A DNA stretch of 64,000 nt from Blastobasis lacticolella (GCA_905147135.1 LR990049.1:19671428-19735427); one strand, 5' to 3'; shown: positions 11,151 through 22,065, numbered from the stretch's first letter. Made by a program: numbers and translations. Notes: generated by a model from the letters alone, not told the origin.

Positions 11151-11307
11151 TCCCCAACCGTGTTACGCAAGCGACACGTACGCTCGCGCGTCGCCGTCGC
11201 CCAGCAGCCGCTGCCAAGGCGCGGCACTGACATTGCCCGGGAGCCTCAAAATAGGACAAGGTCGATCGGATTGGGAAGCTTTAGAAGCTCAATTGATAGT
11301 GGGTCAG
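11151..11307 (+). CDS. Putative second coding exon of the secreted protein
   Basis: Preceded by the acceptor CTCCCAG and followed by the donor CAG|GTGTGT at 11308. One base completes the Ser codon from exon 5879-5943; 52 codons follow, ending in phase 0. The first half has strongly GC-rich third positions, unlike the flanks, which supports coding. The peptide has Cys codons in a PCYASDTY context and an SSRCQG context, then a Leu/Gly-rich stretch and the acidic SDWEALEAQL. I do not recognise a domain. No following exon was found: an AG at 11374 opens a frame, but that sequence resembles a dispersed repeat (compare 26605-26710). The 3' end of the gene is therefore undefined. Confidence 0.5.
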
Positions 11308-11999
11308 GTGTGTGAAATTTTTTTTTGAGAAATTTTTCAGTGACAATCCTTTGCGTGGATTTTTTTATTTCGCAGGAGTCCATGATTCATACACTCATGC
11401 CCATATCGCTCAAGGGTAGGCAGAGACTCGAGTGTCACAATGTACGATCCCGACACACCTCTTTTGCATTCATACATCTTTTCATACACTTAAGCCCGCG
11501 CCGGTTCAAGGTAGTTTGGATCCTTTTTGGAGAAGGTAATTTATTTGATCAGTATACGTCCTTCTCGGACGCTCTCTGCTGGTCCTTCCGTTCACGATAG
11601 ATATATTTCGCAAGCCGTCTTTCATCCATCCTTTGCTTAATTCATTGGTTCTTAATAAAGTATTAAAAAGTTATAACGTTTTAGCGCCAAGGAAAAAATC
11701 AGGGAGGCCATCCACATGACTCAAAAATCTGGGAGACTGGTTTGGAATGCACCAGACATTGATAATTATAATATGTCGATTGAACCAGAACAGGGTCAAT
11801 AGTCAACGTAATCGGTGACCTCCGGTCAGAGACGGCACCATAATGATGAAGAAGGAACACTGTTTAATACCCATGGTCATATGGTAACAGTACCTACCAA
11901 TTCCAGGGTCTCTAGAGGGTCGCTAGATTATAGTAATGTGGTCAGATTAAAAAATGTAAGTACTTACCTACCTAAGTAAAATGAAATTCTCCCACGAAA

Positions 12000-12275
12000 A
12001 CTAAGATTGTGGAATGAACTACTTGGAGAGATTGTCCCTGGAGAGTACAACATGGAGTTCTTCAAGAAAGGGGTGATAAGGTTTTTACGGGGTCGGCAAC
12101 GCGTAGGTGATGCCCCTGGTATTGCAAACGTCCATAGGCTGCGACAGACTGCAAGCAGTCAGCTTACCATCAGGCCGGCCGGCTTGTTTGCCACCTCATC
12201 GTCATAATCATCTCGGCGTTAAATCCCGGTTGCACTCCTGCGCAACACGTTTGCCACCTTAGTGGTATAAAAAAT
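12000..12275 (+). mobile_element. CR1/Jockey-like LINE reverse transcriptase C-terminal remnant
   Basis: The frame reads LWNELLGEIVPGEYN and then FFKKGVIRFL, the usual C-terminal end of insect CR1/Jockey-like reverse transcriptases. The 'caccttagtggtataaaa' A-rich 3' end follows (compare 49318-49392 and 63385-63440). A 52-bp SINE-B 3' fragment interrupts the tail at 12197-12248. Only this terminal part of the LINE is present. Confidence 0.7.
12197..12248 (-). mobile_element. Very short 5'-truncated SINE-B insertion with 11-bp target duplication
   Basis: Minus-strand SINE-B 3' end (cggcgttaaatcccggttg and a CATCGTCATAATCATC tail) flanked by GTTTGCCACCT at 12186-12196 and 12249-12259. Removing it restores the LINE tail as seen at 49365-49380. 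This is direct evidence of target-primed insertion of a severely 5'-truncated copy. Confidence 0.85.
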
Positions 12276-13407
12276 AAAATAGGAAAACAAATATGTTCGA
12301 AATGTCCCACGTTAGAAAATTCATTGTAGAAGCCGTAAATGAAAGTTACGGAGGTGCTAGTAATTTTAAAATACGGTACGAAACAGGAAAGTTACCGTTA
12401 CCAAGCTTAAATATTCTAATGACAAATTGTACTAATTCGTGGAATGCACGCATTCACGCATCATGTAGAGAAATCGGTTGATTGGTTTTCCTGTTGACTA
12501 CAGAATTTGTATTATTCCTGTTTATTTCTCCAACGTTGACAGTAGAAGGAAGGAATACATAAATACTTTAATAAATGGAAATTGCTGTAATATTCTGCAC
12601 GTCAAAAATACCTAAGTACCTTGCACCAGTCTTTAACGCATTTAAGTTAATACTAAAACACTAAATTCGAACAAAAAACAAAAACCGGGCTAAGTGTGTA
12701 GATATGTAGAATTGAAATCTTAACTATGTAACGTTTTTTGTTACCTACGTTGTTTTAACTACTAGTTTACCTGTAGATAAGTACCTACCTAATATCTAGC
12801 AAGAAACACTATTCAAATACATCTCGATACCTACCTATAATTCTGCCAAAACCGACAAGATAGGAGACAAATCAGAAAAATAACTCATAACAACATTGAT
12901 TCATTTCTAAAATTCCATATGCAGCGTAATGGAGACCAGAATAAATAATTGATTGCTCACACATATCGCACGGCTGCCAGGTTGTAAACAGGCCGTTTGT
13001 GATGGCCAGACAGAGATCTCTACTTACAGTGCCCCCATTTTGACGTGGACAAAGTCGGAACTAACGTGGTATATTACTAAAATGACAGATTGAAACAAGC
13101 ACTTACACCACTGGCGCCGATGCCAACTGAACGATAGGTCCCTGTGGCTTCCATGGCTGTGCGCCGGCGGCGATGTTTTCCTTGCATTTTAGTGAATACC
13201 TATGTATATTACTTACATAGCCATTGAATCTACATAAGTGGGTGCCTACTGAGATAATATTACACAAACAGGTCATTGTATGCGTATGCAGACAGAGTGA
13301 CAATAGCGAAATTACCTGTACGTGTAGGTATTTAAGTATGTAGATGACGTGTGCAATGCAATTTTTTTGTAAGGTGTTGCTTTGGTTAATTCATCTTAGA
13401 TAGGTAT

Positions 13408-13550
13408 TTAATCATCATCATCGGTTTATATTTGCCCACCGCTGGACATAAGCCTCCTTTAATGAGCGCCAATGTACCTACCCTATTCTCGGCGTGCCTC
13501 CGCTTCAGCAATATTCCGTGCAGCCTTTTACGAATTGGCCGTCCACCTGC
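13408..13550 (-). repeat. RTE-type LINE 3' end fragment
   Basis: The (ATC)n run with 'cccaccgctggacataagcc' and 'aatgagcgccaatg' matches the 3' end of the RTE copy at 33195-33280 in order and wording. It is minus strand and strongly 5' truncated. Confidence 0.7.
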
Positions 13551-16023
13551 ACAAAAGTGGCTATATTAGGGGATCCGTATGCTTTTTGCTATCATACAGA
13601 ACACTAAAAACGTGAATTTATAACTGATGTAGGTAAATAAGCATTTATGACATCGCTACACCACCCTGAGCAAGCTAATTACGGCTCTATAGAGTTCAAA
13701 GCATAGCTTCTCACGACATGATTACTAAAACACCGAAATAAAAGTTATTCTAACTGTGTATTTCGAGCAGTATCTGCCGATAAGATTAGCGAGTTATAAA
13801 TTCAAATCCCAATTTCGCAAAACAAGGCGGCTGCGCCAAGGCCGCGCCGCGCAGTCATTGCCAAGGTCTGTTGATCGAGAAACTTCGCGTGTGCCATTTT
13901 TTTCTGTGTATTTTCGCAGTCTCGTGCCAATGGCAGTAAATGCGACGACTGTTGACTGATGGGTTGTGTGTGAATGAATAGGTACATAATTCGGTAGATA
14001 CATCTACCGACATTTACCGTGCCATATCACACCTAGGGTTGGAGGTATGTATTGGATGTAGGAACCATAGAACAATACTACTCTCCTGAGGTTCCTACCT
14101 ACTTAGGTACCTATTTACATAAGGTACGTAGGAATGTAGGTACATTTCTTTTCCAGATTCAGAATAGAAATACAATATTTGAAACCCGGAAAATACCGTT
14201 AAAATGCAGAATAGAAATGTTAATTTCTGTGCTAGGCGCATGACAGAGATGTGGCGTGGCGTGACGTGGATGGTTGGTATTGGTAGGTTGCTATGTCAAA
14301 TGTTGTTATTAGTCACTAAATAAACTGCATTTGTGTTTTTAATTTTAACATCGACAGTGACAATGAGGAAGTATTTACGTAGTTGCGCCATTAATTTACT
14401 CTATCGTGGGATCCAAATAAGGTAAGTAAGCTAAGTGTAAGTAGGTACTATAAAATAGTTTAAAAAAATACTACATACCTACCTAAAAAAATTGTTTTAT
14501 TAAGCACCATAATACTGGGATTCTGGGACTGAGTAATTGCGATTTATTTACAGTTTACGACCGATTGTGTATTGTGCAATGAGTATTACGATTTTGGTAG
14601 ATTACCGACATTTATTGTATTGCTACTTTATCTGAGTACCTCCCTAACTTTTGGTAATATTAAGTTCCTTCTATCCTAACAAGGCAAGGTCGATCGTAAA
14701 TGTGTACAAAAGCCATCTAATTACGTACCTACCTACATATTGAAATAAGTACTTAAGTAGGTATCTATCTGGTCAGGTTCCCCTGGTAGCAGGGTGATGG
14801 AGGTCAGATGGCAGTCGCTCCACTGTAATTACCTGACCTGCCAAACCGAGAGCACAACCGGGACATTAACGCCAAGATGTTTTTTTTTTTTTACTTAAGT
14901 AGGTATCTAAGTAGTTATCAAAATAATTGTATCCGCAAATACATCTTAAGGTAGGTTAGTATACCTATACGCCTAGGTAATATTTTGACCTTATCAAAGT
15001 ACAGTCATCTACACATAGGCACAGAGAACTCTGTGGCATAGATAGGTACCTATCCCGCTCCAAAGCTCGGTTGATGGCCGGCGATACGTAGACTACGGTA
15101 TTACAGCTTACAGCCACCCACCCTTATCTATAATTAAATTGATCAATAACGTCTCTTCGCACGATTATAACCGCGTATATTATAAGGCGTAACATATTGT
15201 GTCGCGTCGCGATTAATGTGGTTACCTGAAACGTCCTTGGATGGCCTTGGACTTGTGAGAGCGTTCCACGGTTTTACGGCTTCGCACAGCACAAGTGGGT
15301 GAACACAGAGCCTTCTGGGGCGCCGGGCGCCTGCACGCGAGGTCAAGGACTCGGCAAGGGCGGAAACCCTCGTAGCGGCTCGGGACCTCGTTCCTGAGTC
15401 GGAGCTACGCTTGGATAGAATGTCACGAAATCGGTGAATAAAACGCATTTGAATTCTTAATGAATTAGTTTCTGACGGAAATTGGTCTTTACGTGGTCGT
15501 GCGTGCGTGATACAGGCAGGCTTAGAATGCAGCTCGGAAGGAACTGTGCTGCGGATCAGATGGTGTGATAAAGGTTATTTTTCTCATTGACGGTGTTGGA
15601 AAAGTGTTGAACAACAAGCGCCGGTCCCCGGCCCGAACGCAACGTGCTATTTTTGAATTACCCCGCCCGATATATAGGTACCCCATAGCGATTGACGTCA
15701 AATTATTACGTAATCGATCGATTATGCAGAAATTTAAATGATAGTTTTATAATGATCAAATGTAATATTTTACAATATTGATTTCATTATCGCTACTTTT
15801 AATTCAATAATAGGATATAACTCACTAAACAGAAAACATTCAAAAATTTAATAACATAAAAAGTTATCTCAATTTTTAAGCGACTTTTATTTAGGAATGG
15901 TAAATGACAAAAAATTAATAGCGTTGTTTTGTTTAAGTACGTCACAAATATCAATTCTAACCACGATTATACTATTTAATAACATGAATACTCAAATAAA
16001 TTACCCTGGTTTATATTTTAAAA
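13551..16023. other. No gene recognised; SINE fragment and GC-rich patches
   Basis: A SINE-B body fragment lies at 14769-14880 (+) ending in a T-run. GC-rich sequence at about 15200-15420 has open frames on the minus strand but no recognisable motif. It might be regulatory DNA of the arginine kinase locus or an unidentified repeat. The rest is AT-rich. Confidence 0.4.
14769..14880 (+). repeat. SINE-B body fragment
   Basis: Contains 'ggtcaggttcccctggtagc', 'cagtcgctccactgtaatta' and 'ggacattaacgccaagatg', which align with 9105-9250. The head is absent and the end is followed by a T-run. Confidence 0.8.
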
Positions 16024-16784
16024 ATTAAATAGCTGGTTTATAAAATTTTAACTGAGATGATGATGACGATGTTCGACGGACAATCAATGGTGTACTGCTT
16101 GCAATAGCAATGAGTGTCTGGCTGTGATTCGGCCGGCCGGCCAGCGACGGCAAGGCCAAGGTTGACGGAAGGGCTGCGGTGCGGGCGCGGGGCGTCGCGG
16201 GCTTAACGCTCCGCGCGCTCCCGCATCGAGCATTCTGCACCAAGCAGTCGACTCTGACGGTTGTACAAGCGCAAGGTAAGCAGTGGCCTCTTTGACCACT
16301 ATGTACCGACATAGAACCGTTACATCGCCGCCGCCGTGTCGTGCCGTGTTATCTTTTCAATTGTTCGAAACAAAATCTAATTTCATGTGACAACATAAAT
16401 CGCTTCAAGATGTGCAAAGATAACGTCGAGTGTATCATTTCATCGATAAGATGATATCGCGCGCGCCAAGAAACCGGAGTTGCATTAAAACATCGCCGAC
16501 TGAGGTAATCGGCGCCATTCGTCGAGGGAAGTTTCCCTCCGAAAAGTTTTGAAGCGGTTCCCGAAGGGCGGGAAGCGCGCCGCGTGCGTGGTGCGTGGCC
16601 CGGCATCGATCGCCGCCGGCTCGCCCTCACCCTTACCACTCCCGGCTCCGATACATTCATTTGGACAAAATATCATTCCATCATAGCATTTAGATTCCTC
16701 CATTCCCTTTATTTATTTGCTGTAGTGTTGCGTGAATTAGTGCATGTTTTAGCGGTTACTTTTGTATAATATAAGTTAGTGATC
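16024..16784 (+). promoter_or_regulatory. GC-rich region upstream of arginine kinase first exon 1a
   Basis: CpG-rich patches at about 16130-16240 and 16560-16640 precede the first arginine kinase start codon candidate. A good splice donor (GCAAG|GTAAGC at 16275) suggests a non-coding first exon may end there. There is no convincing TATA box. The role is inferred from position and base composition only. Confidence 0.35.
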
Positions 16785-16843
16785 ATGGGTGGCTGTGCAA
16801 CGAAAGAAAACAAGGAAAATAAGCCGGCAGAGGAGACCGACGG
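16785..16843 (+). CDS. Arginine kinase alternative first exon 1a (acylation-type N-terminus)
   Basis: ATG at 16785 opens 19 codons plus two bases, ended by the donor GG|GTGCGT at 16844. Spliced to the acceptor at 18485, the codon GG+A (Gly) is completed and the frame runs on as KAAA into the ordinary Met at 18499. That gives a 24-residue N-terminal extension. The peptide begins MGGCATKE: Gly2, Thr6 and Lys7 fit the N-myristoyltransferase consensus, and Cys4 is a likely palmitoylation site. The rest is Lys/Glu-rich and hydrophilic. Frame, phase and motif are seen; use of the junction and lipidation are inferred. Alternatively the exon could be mainly a 5' leader. Confidence 0.65.
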
Positions 16844-17952
16844 GTGCGTATCTCCGGCCGGCATTCCCGGTGCCCGCCGCTGTCTCGCTTACAAATTTTA
16901 TTGTCTTTCGATTCAATTTTACCCTATATTTCAAATACATTCTGGATAATTATTGAATGTGGGTAATGTGAATAACTTTCTTATAAGCTTTAAATTATAA
17001 AACGTGATCTGTTTTGTAACAGATCGTAAATAACAATTTCACAGCTTCGGACATTGAACCTGAATGGGACAGGACGTGTTATTGTTATTTTCGAATTAGT
17101 AATAGTCTGGGTATGGGTTAAACCAATGGTGACTAGTTAAATTATATGTAATTGTTTCACTCCTTACTTTATTGTGCTGGTTGTTAGATAAAGTAAATTT
17201 TATTGTGTCGAATTTGATTGGGTAGACTTACGGAGTGTATGTCATGGGGTGAAGGAATGAAAATGAATATTTTCCTTATGATAGGTACTAAAACGCGCCG
17301 TACCAAATAAGAAGTAAAAAAAAATATATTTAAATTTGTACCTATTTAATTAGCAATCTTTTAAAAATTGGTATATATATTTTTTTTGTGAAACAATTAA
17401 GTATAAAATCCTACTTGCTCAGTTCTCGTTAAATTAGATGTGATTATAAACAAAGCGTAATTTAATTGAAGATTTGTTGTCCCAATCTGTAACAATATGT
17501 CATGTACCTACCTACATAAGTGCATAGTGCATTTGATGTGTGCACTGATATTCATACGATATGGTGCGACCGTTGATATCATTCTTGGAACGATATCGTA
17601 ATCCGACGATGCTTAATTGTCAAAGCACCTTCTCCAATGGAAATGAATGCAAGAAAGTAACAAGAAACTCGCGATAACACACCGGTTGGCTGGTCGCGAG
17701 TGGGAGGAGCGGCTGCGCGCCGCAAGTCAGCGCCGGTGCGCAGTGAGCTGACACATCCGTTCGACTTGCGCGTGTCGGTCAAGGCGACCTCTTGCTAAAT
17801 TACGTAATTCCACCATAAAATCCAGTCTTACTTGGGTGTGTTCGGAAAAACAATTGCATAGCCGACAGTTCACGCGACACATTTGTTCCGCTAGTAGCTT
17901 GTAGCTGCTACATCCTTTATTGAACCAAGTGGCTTATTTTTAATTCATCACA
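16844..17952 (+). other. Arginine kinase locus, intron or intergenic between first exons
   Basis: AT-rich sequence without recognised coding signal, apart from a GC-richer patch at about 17640-17770 just upstream of exon 1b that may be its promoter region. A CGACAGTTC initiator-like site lies near 17862. No TATA box is evident. Confidence 0.4.
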
Positions 17953-18047
17953 ATGAATTATAAGCTTAAAGTCACGATTCCGGCGGTGGTGGTATGCGGT
18001 GGAGCTGTTCTTGCATATTACCTCATGAGGCGGTTCGTTGATTTTGT
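17953..18047 (+). CDS. Arginine kinase alternative first exon 1b (membrane-anchor N-terminus)
   Basis: ATG at 17953 opens MNYKLKVTIPAVVVCGGAVL and continues AYYLMRR. That is two lysines, then about 18 mostly hydrophobic residues, then two arginines, the layout of an N-terminal signal anchor. Two donors keep phase 2 and so join in frame to the exon at 18486: GT at 18033 (CG|GTTCGT) and GT at 18048 (GT|GTAGTT). The second gives a 36-residue extension. The short hydrophobic span with positive flanks resembles mitochondrial outer-membrane or ER signal anchors, and which one is unknown. The frame stops at 18051 if unspliced, so it needs splicing. No transcript evidence is available. Confidence 0.55.
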
Positions 18048-18498
18048 GTAGTTGCGTAATGCTGATATATCCAGTGATAACATTTCTATTTCTTTAATTC
18101 GTTAGATTTCTATACAACTGACCATAATGGCGTTTGTAAAACATAAAATAAAATAATTAAAAGTCGATCTGTCTGATTAGGTGTTCACCGGAAAATCTCG
18201 ATTCAGGATTCAATGGGTACGTCACTAAGAAGTTTAAAAAAAACTGACGTAAGGAAAACTGATATTCTTTCAAAATCCGTTGGCCGCGACTTTGTTTGTT
18301 CAGAATTTTGAAATCGGTTTTCGGAATTTTAGTTACTGAGAGAGTTACTTTGTTTATAATTTACGAAAATGTGTACTCGAGCGACATGTGCGGCGTTACG
18401 AGCGTTAGATTATTTCGTTATATTGCTGCATTAGTTTAATTTTACCAAACGAGAAATTTAAAGTGTCGTTTCACTTGGTTTGCAGAAAAGCCGCAGCA

Positions 18499-20443
18499 AT
18501 GGTGGACGCCGCAACCATGGAGAAGCTCGAAGCTGGCTTCAGCAAGCTGTCCGGCTCCGACTCCAAGTCGCTGCTGAAGAAGTACCTCACCAAGGAGGTC
18601 TTTGAATCCCTGAAGAACAAGAAGACTTCTTTTGGCTCCACACTTCTGGATTGCATTCAGTCTGGTCAGTCATTATTTTATATATTCTATAAATAGGTGC
18701 TTACGGAAAGAAGTTACGTCATGCAAAAAAAAATTTATTTAGTTTCAATTTAAGTAGGTACCTAATGTACTATGTAGATGTTACATAGGTATTCAGGTAC
18801 TTATCATTTTTGTTACATTTATGGTAGGTATGTTAACAGGTCAACCACATTCATCTATTGAAGAGCTGACACACTTAGCAACTCTACCTGTACCTGTTAT
18901 GTGTATTATTCATTACATAGGTAACTAGAGTAGATAGATGTGGCCCAATATAATTAATAACCACTCATTTGTCCTTTTTTTATATCAGACGACCTAGGTC
19001 ATTGAAGTAGGTCACACTTTACAATGCACTGTTGGCATAAATTGCATATGATTGGATGAACTTTGGTCGATGGGTAATGGAGCTTCAATTTATTTTATTT
19101 CTCTATGTACATGGCTTTTGTAGACTCGAAAGCATGTGAAATAAATAAAAAGTTATCAAGAGTTCCAAAATAAATTAATAGTCATAATGAATATTTAGGT
19201 CTTTCTATGGTTATGAAAAGAAATTTAAAAATTAATACAAATTATTTGAAATTTATGAATTATTTGAATTATCGATATTGATAGATAAGTAATTTCACAG
19301 TACAGTGATACTTTATCACTTATGTAGTGATAACTTATCAGAACACTTAGATTAGGTAGCCTTTTGATGGTAGAAGTCTAAGCATAATAACTGCATATTG
19401 AGGAAAAGAAAATAGTGAAATAAATTGATGTTGGAATTTGTTGAGCTGACTGATAAGGGCAGGCGGGCTGATGATGAATGAAGCCTAATCAGAAGACAAC
19501 CACATATGATGTTTAACTAAAAAAATAATTTTCATTTTCAGGTGTTGAGAACCCGGACTCTGGTGTCGGAATCTACGCCCCGGACGCTGAGGCATACTCC
19601 GTGTTCTCTGAGCTCTTCGACCCCATCATCGAGGACTACCACACTGGCTTCAAGAAGACCGACAAGCACCCGCCCAAGAACTGGGGTGATGTCGAGACCC
19701 TCGGCAACCTGGACCCGGCCGGCGAGTTCGTGGTGTCGACCCGCGTGCGCTGCGGCCGCTCCATGGAGGGCTACCCCTTCAACCCGTGCCTTACCGAGGC
19801 CCAATACAAGGAGATGGAGGACAAGGTCTCCTCCACCCTCTCCGGGCTCGAGGGCGAGCTCAAGGGCACCTTCTACCCCCTCACCGGGATGTCCAAGGAG
19901 ACCCAGCAGCAGCTGATCGACGACCACTTCCTCTTCAAGGAGGGCGACAGGTTCCTGCAGGCGGCCAACGCCTGCCGCTTCTGGCCCACCGGCCGCGGCA
20001 TCTACCACAACGAGAACAAAACCTTCCTCGTCTGGTGCAACGAGGAGGACCACCTCCGCTTGATCTCGATGCAGATGGGCGGTGACCTGAAGCAGGTGTA
20101 CAAGAGGCTGGTGAATGCCGTGAACGACATCGAGAAGAGGATTCCGTTCTCGCACCACGACAGGCTGGGCTTCCTGACGTTCTGCCCGACCAACCTGGGC
20201 ACGACGGTGCGCGCGTCGGTGCACATCAAGCTGCCGAAGCTGGCCGCGGACAAGGCCAAGCTGGAGGAGGTGGCGTCCAAGTACCACCTGCAGGTGCGCG
20301 GCACCCGCGGCGAGCACACCGAGGCCGAGGGCGGCGTCTACGACATCTCCAACAAGCGCCGCATGGGACTCACCGAGTACGACGCCGTCAAGGAGATGTA
20401 CGACGGCATCGCGGAACTCATCAAGATCGAGAAGACCCTGTAA
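18499..20443 (+). CDS. Argk: Arginine kinase (ATP:guanidino phosphotransferase), common CDS
   Basis: Catalyses reversible phosphate transfer between ATP and arginine, buffering ATP in muscle and other high-demand cells. Exon 18486-18664 (acceptor TTTGCAG, donor G|GTCAGT) and exon 19542-20443 join to 355 codons, the usual insect length. The N-terminal phosphagen-kinase domain is about residues 10-90 and the catalytic domain about 115-350. Visible are the substrate-loop region SGVGIYAPD (62-70), STRVR arginines 123 and 125, the NEED motif (222-225) with the catalytic glutamate, and the signature CPTNLGT with reactive Cys270. Nothing is broken. [10 protein letters not shown] is the standard cytosolic start. 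The frame is open upstream through the acceptor, so first exons 1a and 1b can extend it. Codons in the large exon are strongly GC3-biased, typical of a highly expressed gene, and this creates long false antisense frames. Confidence 0.97.
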
Positions 20444-20605
20444 GATGACGATCTCGCTATCAGTATTTTTTGTATTATTTATCGTTTTCGCGTAAGCATT
20501 GGAAGAGGCCGGCGCCGACGGGCCGCGGGCCGAGGCGGGCGCGCGCGGGCGGCCCACTATACTGTTTTTCGTAAAAGTATTTTCTATAAGGAAATGGAAA
20601 ATAAA
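20444..20605 (+). terminator. Arginine kinase 3'UTR with GC-rich block and poly(A) signal
   Basis: After the stop at 20443 a block at about 20500-20550 is almost entirely G and C and should fold strongly. An AATAAA poly(A) signal follows at 20600-20605. The signal is at the expected place for mRNA 3' end formation. The GC block is unusual for an otherwise AT-rich 3'UTR. Confidence 0.75.
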
Positions 20606-21223
20606 GACAGCTAGTGTTAAGACCGAACTTGTTTTCTTTGATTCACAATCCTTGCTGTACTAGAACTGCTGATTCATTCACAATCCACATTCTGAATATT
20701 ATGACTGTCTCATCTTCCAGGAAGTGGATGAGTAATCTTAAGTTAGTAATGTACGACGTATTAGTATCAATAAATTCGCAATGGATTTTTCCGCAAAATC
20801 CATTGTTCGATTTGAGCCTTCTCCACATAAAGGGAAGACTAGTCTTGTTCCTCTGTGGCCAACTGTACGTACGGTCTGGCAGAAGTCGGAACCGGTGATT
20901 TGTGATCTCTGAAACCAATGCACAGTATTATACAATTGTACACCACCGATTTTAGATCTTTCAGTGCAATATAAATTCTAGCACGATCAATTAAATTGAA
21001 ATATTGAAAAGAAATCGGATTTTCTTTTAATAAAAACTCCTTAGTGAATAGTAAACAGCTGTAGGATGCATGCTTCCTTTGCTTTAAATACAAGAATTGT
21101 CTATGGTAGTCACCAAGGTTGCCATAATTGTCTTAAAACGATGTATTTCTACCTTTTTCATGTAGAATGCTCCGCCGACATTAGTAAACCCATTCGCTAT
21201 TTTGGACACTAGGATGCAAACAA

Positions 21224-21390
21224 GCAATCTGGTCACCTGATGGTAAGTGATCACCGCCGCTCATGGATATTCGCAGCACCGGTGTTGTGAACTTGTAAAT
21301 GCGTTGCCGCCTTTGAGAAAAATATAAACTCACTCAAGTCTGAACCACCGTTACAAGAAGTTCATTCCATAGAATGGTAGCACGCGACAG
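21224..21390 (-). repeat. LINE 3' end fragment
   Basis: Contains 'ggtcacctgatggtaagtga' and 'caccgccgctcatggatatt' followed by 'aaatgcgttgccgcc'. The order is the same as at 3945-4020. It represents the 3' untranslated end of a minus-strand LINE. Confidence 0.55.
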
Positions 21391-21779
21391 TAGGCAGTTT
21401 ATTTTTTTGATACACCACTATGGTGGCACACAAGCTTTAAACGCTTGCGTTGAGCAAAATACCACGAGCGTGCCGCGTAACTCCAATCGCATACCATTAC
21501 TCAGGAATGACGTCACAACATGCATTTTAATAGGCCCTATCTATCCCATGAAAATGTAATGTTTTGAAAGACCACAAAGTAGAGAAGATAGATTAAATCG
21601 CAAATTTTAGCTAGCCCATATTAACCTATGCGCCGATTTAATTAATTACAATAATTTGTCATTAATTAAATCTATTCTATTATGAAGTACAATTCGAGCC
21701 TTTTATTTAATTAAAATATACGATTTTTCAAAACGGATTCATAACGGATCGTTACTACGCTCATTCATTTTGTCGGCGG

Positions 21780-21990
21780 TTTTATCGGCGGTATGATTTT
21801 TGTGACGACATTGCAGTCTCCAGGGAGCTCGTTCCATAACCATAGTGTGCGTGGGAAAAAGTTATATTGGAACCGCACACTTCGCGACCAATTAGGATCC
21901 AAGGTGTGAGGATGAACTTCTTGTGAACGGCAAGCGGTGCGATGATAAAATGTGGCTGCAGTCAACTTGAAAAGCCTAGTGTAGTTGGCC
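21780..21990 (-). mobile_element. CR1/Jockey-like reverse transcriptase C-terminal remnant
   Basis: The minus-strand frame contains FYHRTACRSQEVHPHTLDP, then FFPRTLWLWNELPGD, the characteristic C-terminal end of insect CR1/Jockey-like reverse transcriptases. Only about 70 codons remain and the catalytic part is absent. Confidence 0.7.
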
Positions 21991-22065
21991 GACACTTTTC
22001 CAGGTACGCAAGGGGCTTTAATTTATCCGTCATCAATTAAATTAGTAAATTAGTGTAACGTAACA

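Larger units (their letters stand above)
11308..13407. other. No further exon recognised; repeats
   Basis: Contains a repeat with a 'gggtaggcagagac' phrase at about 11375-11480 (also near 26625), a LINE C-terminal fragment with SINE insertion at 12000-12275, and AT-rich sequence. The open frame at 12293-12481 shows no family signature. Confidence 0.4.
20606..22065. other. No gene recognised; LINE fragments
   Basis: Sequence just downstream of arginine kinase shows no coding signal. A LINE 3' fragment lies at 21224-21390 (minus) and a reverse transcriptase C-terminal remnant at about 21780-21990 (minus). The rest is AT-rich. Confidence 0.5.

Noticed and set aside
11375..11600. Third exon of the candidate secreted-protein gene
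   Set aside because: A good AG acceptor precedes an open frame, but its wording ('gggtaggcagagac') recurs near 26625 and looks like a dispersed repeat.
13794..14003. Overlapping frames on both strands near a moderately GC-rich patch
   Set aside because: No motif, no splice context, and both strands are open equally, as expected by chance.
18463..18498. Arginine kinase start at 18463 ([12 protein letters not shown])
   Set aside because: This start lies in the sequence spanning the TTTGCAG acceptor at 18481-18485; the upstream bases are more likely intron. It would apply only if transcription began just upstream.
19538..20557. 339-codon minus-strand frame opposite arginine kinase
   Set aside because: It is the antisense shadow of the GC3-biased arginine kinase exon; the sense frame is a conserved enzyme and the antisense frame has no motif.
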